From Alphaproteobacteria bacterium (lineage in GTDB: Bacteria > Pseudomonadota > Alphaproteobacteria > Micavibrionales > Micavibrionaceae): 9,562 bases of DNA. Both the position numbers and the translations under genes were made by a program. The notes beneath the pieces were generated by a model, which was not told the DNA's origin, made no database searches, and saw nothing but the letters and a program-made list of their open reading frames with translations. Of this stretch, positions 6,265 to 9,562 are shown in pieces; within the stretch, counting starts at the first letter, position 1; the number at the start of each line of letters is the position of its first letter. Location of the stretch: NCBI GenBank assembly GCA_002701555.1, contig NZVS01000048.1, forward strand, positions 1-9,562, given 5' to 3'.

Positions 6265-6900
6265 CTAGATAGATTTATCTGCTCTTTCCCAAACAAAATT
6301 AAAAACTTTTTTAAAGGTCTGTGAAAATAAGTAACTGTTAATGATCAACCCCTTCATAGGTGGTCCCCAATTGACCATTGCTAATTTGTCACCATAAATA
6401 AAATACGGGTAGGGGCTAAAATATTCGGGGCTTATAGATCTATAAAATTCTTTAGGGGCGATAAAATTAGTATCTCCCTTTTTAACAATAATGCGTTCTG
6501 TAATATTAGAGCTTAAAATTTTGTCCAGATGCTCTTTTATTTTTGTGTATTCTTCACTATTTGGATCAGCGCGCTCTTCCAATCCGAAAATCATGACTTC
6601 TCCGCCAGTGCCGCCTAGGGTAGATATAATATCCGCATTGATTTCATCCAAAGCATTTTCGCCATCTATGATGCTTATTGTTTCATCCTTAAGGCGAACA
6701 CCAGAACCGGATGTAAATTCAATCCCGCCTTTTTCAAATGCTTTGCGTATGATCGCAAGATTACTCTCGCGAGGCTGTGTTGACCCTTTTTCAATGGCAC
6801 CTATAGAAGTCGTAGAGATATTTGTGCGATTGGATAAATCTTGCTGGCTCCAATTAAGGATACCGCGTGCGCCTCTGATTTGTGCCGTTGTAATCGTCAT
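6265..6900 (-). CDS. Xre-family transcriptional regulator with C-terminal sensor-like domain
   Basis: A 211-residue protein. Residues 5-63 form a Cro/C1-type helix-turn-helix (ARGILNWSQQDLS, then TSIGAIEKGSTQP as the recognition region), followed by GGIEFTSGSGVRL (58-70), a pattern I associate with alphaproteobacterial Xre regulators. Those usually end soon after that point. Here about 140 more residues follow, with a strand/helix pattern and the stretch FIYGDKLAMVNWGPPMKGLI (167-186) then SQTFKKVFNFVW (193-204). A similar 'YGDKxAxxxW...FxxxFxxxW' ending occurs in the C-terminal ligand or effector domains of some TrmB-like regulators, so a sensor role is inferred. It is upstream of, and probably in one operon with, the methyltransferase. 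A promoter and candidate operator repeats lie in the gap behind it. The target genes are unknown. Confidence 0.8.
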   Translation of the reverse strand: MTITTAQIRGARGILNWSQQDLSNRTNISTTSIGAIEKGSTQPRESNLAIIRKAFEKGGIEFTSGSGVRLKDETISIIDGENALDEINADIISTLGGTGGEVMIFGLEERADPNSEEYTKIKEHLDKILSSNITERIIVKKGDTNFIAPKEFYRSISPEYFSPYPYFIYGDKLAMVNWGPPMKGLIINSYLFSQTFKKVFNFVWERADKSI

Positions 6901-6931
6901 TGTGTCCGAGATGTTTTAATTGATTTAGAAT

Positions 6932-6960
6932 TTTATAAACTACGAACAAGAAAATTACAA
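6932..6960 (-). promoter_or_regulatory. Sigma70-like promoter of the regulator/methyltransferase operon
   Basis: Reading the minus strand, TTGTAA (6960-6955) is followed after 17 nt by TATAAA (6937-6932). Transcription would start near 6925, leaving a leader of about 25 nt before the regulator ATG at 6900. The spacing is ideal and the -10 matches five of six consensus bases; the -35 matches four of six. The surrounding region is very AT-rich. Confidence 0.5.
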
Positions 6961-6993
6961 GGAAAAATATGAAAAATAGGAAAATTATTTTCC
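6961..6993 (-). terminator. Weak candidate terminator of the peptidase transcript
   Basis: On the minus strand GGAAAA-TAA-TTTTCC (6993-6979) is followed by a T-rich tail, TATTTTTCATATTTTT. The stem is only six pairs, two of them G:C, so it would be inefficient. It sits about 100 nt after the peptidase stop and directly before the regulator promoter, which is where a terminator would be expected. It may be chance in AT-rich DNA. Confidence 0.25.
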
Positions 6994-7022
6994 ATATTAA
7001 AATATAAAGCTTCGTTTATCGC

Positions 7023-7049
7023 AACCTAACCTTCTTTTTTGGTTAAGTT
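7023..7049. repeat. Inverted repeat between peptidase and regulator genes
   Basis: AACCTAACC (7023-7031) and GGTTAAGTT (7041-7049) are complementary at eight of nine positions across a 9-nt T-rich spacer. No run of T follows on either strand, so it does not look like an intrinsic terminator. It lies about 125-150 nt upstream of the regulator start and could be an operator or an RNA hairpin in the peptidase 3' end. Confidence 0.45.
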
Positions 7050-7075
7050 TGATGCGCTGCGGCAGGTAAGTTTGG
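7041..7075. repeat. Imperfect direct repeat next to the inverted repeat
   Basis: GGTTAAGTTTG (7041-7051) recurs as GGTAAGTTTG (7065-7074), one base shorter, about two helical turns away. Between them is the small palindrome CTGCGGCAG (7057-7065). Together with the complementary AACCTAACC at 7023 this gives three related half-sites in about 50 nt, the arrangement of a multi-site operator. Function is inferred only from this layout. Confidence 0.35.
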
Positions 7076-7091
7076 TTTTTCTTAAGAAGCT

Positions 7092-9137
7092 TTAGCCTAG
7101 TAAACCTTCACGTCTCAAAAGGGCTTCTGGATCAGCTTCCCGCCCGCGGAAGTTTTTATAAAGGGTAAGAGGATGGTCACTGCCACCTTGCTCAAGGATC
7201 TCATGACGATATTTCATAGCTGTTTCCTTGTCATACAAACCTTTTTCCAAAAAGAGTTCAAAGGTATCAGCATCTAGAACTTCTGCCCATTTGTAACTAT
7301 AGTAACCGGCAGCATAGCCGCCAGCGAATATATGTGAAAAAGATGTCGAGGTAGGTCCGCCAAATCGGTCAAATAGAATCGCCTCCTTAACCGCGTCATC
7401 TTCAAATTTAATTATATCGCTGTCTGAATTAAGGTTATCGTTAACATGATAAGCCATATCTAATAAGCCCAGAGAAACTTGTCTTAAACCGGTCCACCCA
7501 CTCATATAGTTTTTGGCAGAACGAAGCTTCTCCACCAAGTCATCAGGTATTTTTTCGCTTGTTTCATAGTGGCCAGAAACCATATTCAATGTTTCACGCT
7601 CATAAAGCCAGTTTTCCTGAACTTGCGAAGGAAGTTCAACAAAATCCCATAATACATTTGTGCCACTTGTAGACGAGTATTTCGTGCGCCCAAGGAGCGC
7701 ATGAATAGCATGTCCCATTTCATGGAACAGGGTCAGTACCTCATTATGGGTGAGAAGACTTGGCTTATCGGGGGTTGGTTTTGAAAAGTTGCAAACAATT
7801 TCCATGATTGCGGGACGCTGTTCCCCGTGATAGAGGCCGTGGTCGCGGAAAGACGCTTTCCATGCCCCTGAGCGCTTATTTTCACGTACGTAAAAATCAG
7901 CATAGAGAATACCAAACAAATCCCCCGTATCTTTATCCTGAACTTCAAAGGCTTGAACGTCATCATGCCATGTCGGAATATTTTCCGCGACTTTAAATTC
8001 AAGATTAAAAAGTTTTTGGAAATGAAGAAATGTGCCCTCCAGTACGTTTTGTAAAGGAAAATAGGGGCGTAAATCTTCTTCAGAGAATTTATAAAGTTCT
8101 TCCTTTCTTTTTTCGCTATAATATCCGATATCCCAAGGACGTAGCTCTTTAATGCCGTCGCGATCCTTGGCAAAGGATTTAAGATTCTTTAGGTCATCCT
8201 CTGCTGCCGGGCGGTAGGTTTGCCTCAATGTTTCGAGAAATTCCATTACGGAATCAGTTGTTTTGGCCATGCGCCGTTCCAGGACGAAATCGGAAAATGT
8301 ATTAAATCCCAAAAGTTTTGAGCGCTTATTACGCAATTCTACAATTTTCTTAATTAGGTCAGAGTTGTCATGCTCATCCTTAAAAGCCCGATTGGAAAAG
8401 GCTTTCCACATTTTCTCACGATATTCGCGTTTATCGGAATAGGTAAGGAAAGGAATAAAGCTCGGGAAATCAAGGGTAAAAAGCCACGCATCTTTATAGC
8501 CTTTACTCTCTGCTTCATGGCGTGCGCTTTCAATAATAGTTTCTGGAAGACCTGATAAATCTGACTTATCGGTAATTTTCAGTTCAAATTTTGCCGAAGA
8601 TTTTATGACATTTTGTGAAAATTGCGTGCCAAGATTGGATGATTGTTTGTTTATTTCACGCAGTATTTTCTTATCTTCATCACCTAATAACGCCCCACTT
8701 CTGACAAACCCCTGATATGTGTCGTCAAGCATGGTCATTTCAACAGTCTCAAGATCAAGAGAATCACGTTTATCATATACAGTTTTAACACGCGCAAATA
8801 ACTCTTCGTCCAATGACACGTCGCTGCTGAAATCAGCAGTAAGGGGCGAGATTTTTTCAGCCACCTCGTTATAATCATCGCCACCAATAACGCTTAAAAG
8901 ATTGTAAAAAATCGAGCCGACATAGCCTAAATCCTCGGAAGCGCACTCCAGAGCTTCAATTGTGTTTTCAAAGCTAGGCTCATCCTTATTGGTTTTGATG
9001 GCATCTATATTTTTCCGCGCTTTTTCAATGCCGGCCTCGATGGCTGGCAGAAAATGACCGACCTCAATTTCTTTAAATGGAGGTACGCTGTAAGGTGTAT
9101 CGAAATTTTTGAAAAAAGGGTTTTGCAAATCTGGCAT
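7092..9137 (-). CDS. dcp: M3 family peptidyl-dipeptidase / oligopeptidase (Dcp type)
   Basis: A 681-residue zinc metallopeptidase, the usual length for Dcp. The N-terminus NPFFKNFDTPYSVPPFKEIEVGHFLPA (6-32) matches the family start. A long helical region leads to the catalytic domain with HEMGHAIHALLG (472-483, zinc ligands His472 and His476, catalytic Glu473) and DFVELPSQVQENW (498-510, Glu501 the likely third zinc ligand). The substrate-clamping Gly/Tyr-rich segment HIFAGGYAAGYYSYKWAEVL is at 602-621. There is no signal peptide, so it is cytoplasmic and would cleave short peptides, releasing dipeptides from C-termini or cutting internally as oligopeptidase A does. The start at 9137 has AAGAG six bases upstream and a promoter at 9184-9214. 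It is divergent from mnmC and has no functional link to its downstream neighbours. PrlC-like oligopeptidase A is the alternative. Confidence 0.93.
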   Translation of the reverse strand: MPDLQNPFFKNFDTPYSVPPFKEIEVGHFLPAIEAGIEKARKNIDAIKTNKDEPSFENTIEALECASEDLGYVGSIFYNLLSVIGGDDYNEVAEKISPLTADFSSDVSLDEELFARVKTVYDKRDSLDLETVEMTMLDDTYQGFVRSGALLGDEDKKILREINKQSSNLGTQFSQNVIKSSAKFELKITDKSDLSGLPETIIESARHEAESKGYKDAWLFTLDFPSFIPFLTYSDKREYREKMWKAFSNRAFKDEHDNSDLIKKIVELRNKRSKLLGFNTFSDFVLERRMAKTTDSVMEFLETLRQTYRPAAEDDLKNLKSFAKDRDGIKELRPWDIGYYSEKRKEELYKFSEEDLRPYFPLQNVLEGTFLHFQKLFNLEFKVAENIPTWHDDVQAFEVQDKDTGDLFGILYADFYVRENKRSGAWKASFRDHGLYHGEQRPAIMEIVCNFSKPTPDKPSLLTHNEVLTLFHEMGHAIHALLGRTKYSSTSGTNVLWDFVELPSQVQENWLYERETLNMVSGHYETSEKIPDDLVEKLRSAKNYMSGWTGLRQVSLGLLDMAYHVNDNLNSDSDIIKFEDDAVKEAILFDRFGGPTSTSFSHIFAGGYAAGYYSYKWAEVLDADTFELFLEKGLYDKETAMKYRHEILEQGGSDHPLTLYKNFRGREADPEALLRREGLLG

Positions 9138-9145
9138 TGTTACTC

Positions 9146-9173
9146 TTGAAGGATTTAGGTGTTGTTTTTAAAT
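9146..9173 (+). promoter_or_regulatory. Possible promoter of mnmC
   Basis: TTGAAG (9146-9151) and TTAAAT (9168-9173) are separated by 16 nt, each matching four of six consensus bases. Transcription would start near 9180, giving a leader of about 19 nt before the mnmC ATG. The match is modest, but a plus-strand promoter must lie in or near this 61-nt divergent gap. Confidence 0.3.
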
Positions 9174-9183
9174 CTGTCTCTCT

Positions 9184-9214
9184 ATTATATGGAGCATTAT
9201 GTACGATGTGCCAA
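9184..9214 (-). promoter_or_regulatory. Sigma70-like promoter of the M3 peptidase gene
   Basis: On the minus strand TTGGCA (9214-9209) is followed after 19 nt by a perfect TATAAT (9189-9184). Transcription would start near 9177, about 40 nt before the peptidase ATG. The spacer is slightly long. The -35 lies inside the first codons of mnmC, so the divergent genes have interleaved control regions. Confidence 0.45.
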
Positions 9215-9562
9215 GGTCTAATGCCTTTGATGATATATATTTCTCGGTAGAAAACGGTGCCGAGGAAAGCGAGTTTGTGTTTTTTAAAGGCAATAATCTG
9301 CCGCAAAGCTGGGATACAAACAGCAGCTATACTATTGCTGAAACGGGATTTGGTACGGGGTTAAATTTTTTTCTGGCCTGGGAGTTATTAGAAAAAAACG
9401 CACCTGACCTGTATCTCAAATTTATATCTTATGAAATGTACCCGCTGGATGCTGAAGAGATTAGAAAAGGTCTTTCACGATGGGGAAGTAGGTTCGAAGA
9501 TAAGATAGAAAAATTTTTATCCGTTTATCCAGAGCAAAGAGAAACTGGAAGGCACATTCTTG
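9199..9562 (+). CDS. mnmC: tRNA 5-methylaminomethyl-2-thiouridine biosynthesis protein MnmC, N-terminal part
   Basis: This frame is open from the ATG at 9199 to the window end (121 codons). The product begins MYDVPRSNAFDDIYFS, then GNNLPQSW (31-38) and TIAETGFGTGLNFFLAW (45-61). The last is the SAM-binding motif characteristic of the MnmC2 methyltransferase domain. MnmC acts on the wobble uridine (U34) of certain tRNAs: the N-terminal domain methylates nm5(s2)U to mnm5(s2)U, and in full-length proteins an FAD-dependent C-terminal domain removes the carboxymethyl group from cmnm5(s2)U. That second domain would be outside the window, so a standalone MnmC2 cannot be excluded. GGAG (9191-9194) four bases before the ATG supports the start. 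The product starts closer to the PRS...FDDIYFS motif than many homologues. It is divergent from the peptidase gene. Confidence 0.85.
   Translation, partial: MYDVPRSNAFDDIYFSVENGAEESEFVFFKGNNLPQSWDTNSSYTIAETGFGTGLNFFLAWELLEKNAPDLYLKFISYEMYPLDAEEIRKGLSRWGSRFEDKIEKFLSVYPEQRETGRHIL

Noticed and set aside
6491..6919. 142-residue plus-strand frame opposite the Xre regulator
   Set aside because: It is antisense to a gene with clear helix-turn-helix motifs, and its product looks like a composition shadow with no domain.
7079..7088. TTCTTAAGAA palindrome just after the peptidase stop
   Set aside because: Ten-base AT-rich palindromes are common by chance and there is no T-run or partner site.
7733..8173. 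146-residue minus-strand frame inside the M3 peptidase
   Set aside because: It is in another frame of the HExxH-containing peptidase gene, and its product is Lys/Ile/Phe-rich without motifs.
9073..9306. 77-residue minus-strand frame spanning the divergent gap
   Set aside because: It overlaps the starts of both the peptidase and mnmC genes in a non-matching frame and covers their promoters.

Overview
The window looks like an ordinary chromosomal stretch of a Gram-negative, moderately AT-rich bacterium, most likely a proteobacterium and perhaps an alphaproteobacterium. Support for this is indirect. The Xre-type regulator has the 'ARxxLxWSQ...GxEFxxxxGVRL' pattern common in alphaproteobacteria. 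The partial mnmC product has a proteobacterial-style start, and the Dcp-type peptidase fits a Gram-negative. I see no tRNA, rRNA, CRISPR array, insertion sequence or phage gene.

Plus-strand block (about 1-5398). An integral-membrane fatty acid hydroxylase / sterol desaturase family protein (204-1118) is followed by two unrecognised small genes joined by an ATGA overlap (1179-1466 and 1463-1663). A tight four-gene run follows: a GDP-mannose 4,6-dehydratase-like protein (1724-2767), a GDP-L-fucose synthase (2768-3745), a short mannose-1-phosphate guanylyltransferase (3696-4502) and a CtlX-type amidinohydrolase (4502-5398). Their junctions are a zero-gap stop/start, a 50-nt overlap and a 1-nt overlap, so they are almost certainly one transcript. 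The first three enzymes, ordered by chemistry as ManC, Gmd and Fcl, give mannose-1-phosphate to GDP-mannose to the 4-keto-6-deoxy intermediate to GDP-L-fucose, a donor for surface polysaccharide. The fourth gene, from a citrulline/dimethylarginine hydrolase family, has no obvious place in that pathway.

Minus-strand block (5399-9137). A SAM-dependent methyltransferase (6250 to 5399) lies 14 nt downstream of an Xre-family regulator with a C-terminal sensor-like domain (6900 to 6265). They probably form a two-gene operon behind a recognisable promoter at 6932-6960. The methyltransferase stop codon directly abuts the amidinohydrolase stop codon, tail to tail. The 191-nt gap 6901-7091 holds that promoter, a weak possible terminator and an inverted/direct repeat cluster. 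Upstream of it is a full-length M3 family peptidyl-dipeptidase (9137 to 7092).

Right edge. Divergent from the peptidase across 61 nt, an mnmC gene (tRNA wobble-uridine modification) begins at 9199 and runs off the window.

The clearest points of interest are the amidinohydrolase coupled to the GDP-fucose genes, the altered cofactor and substrate loops of the Gmd-like enzyme, the minimal ManC, the unrecognised small gene pair, and the regulator/methyltransferase pair. I do not see convincing evidence of a wholly new system; the nearest candidate is the four-gene sugar/amidinohydrolase operon.
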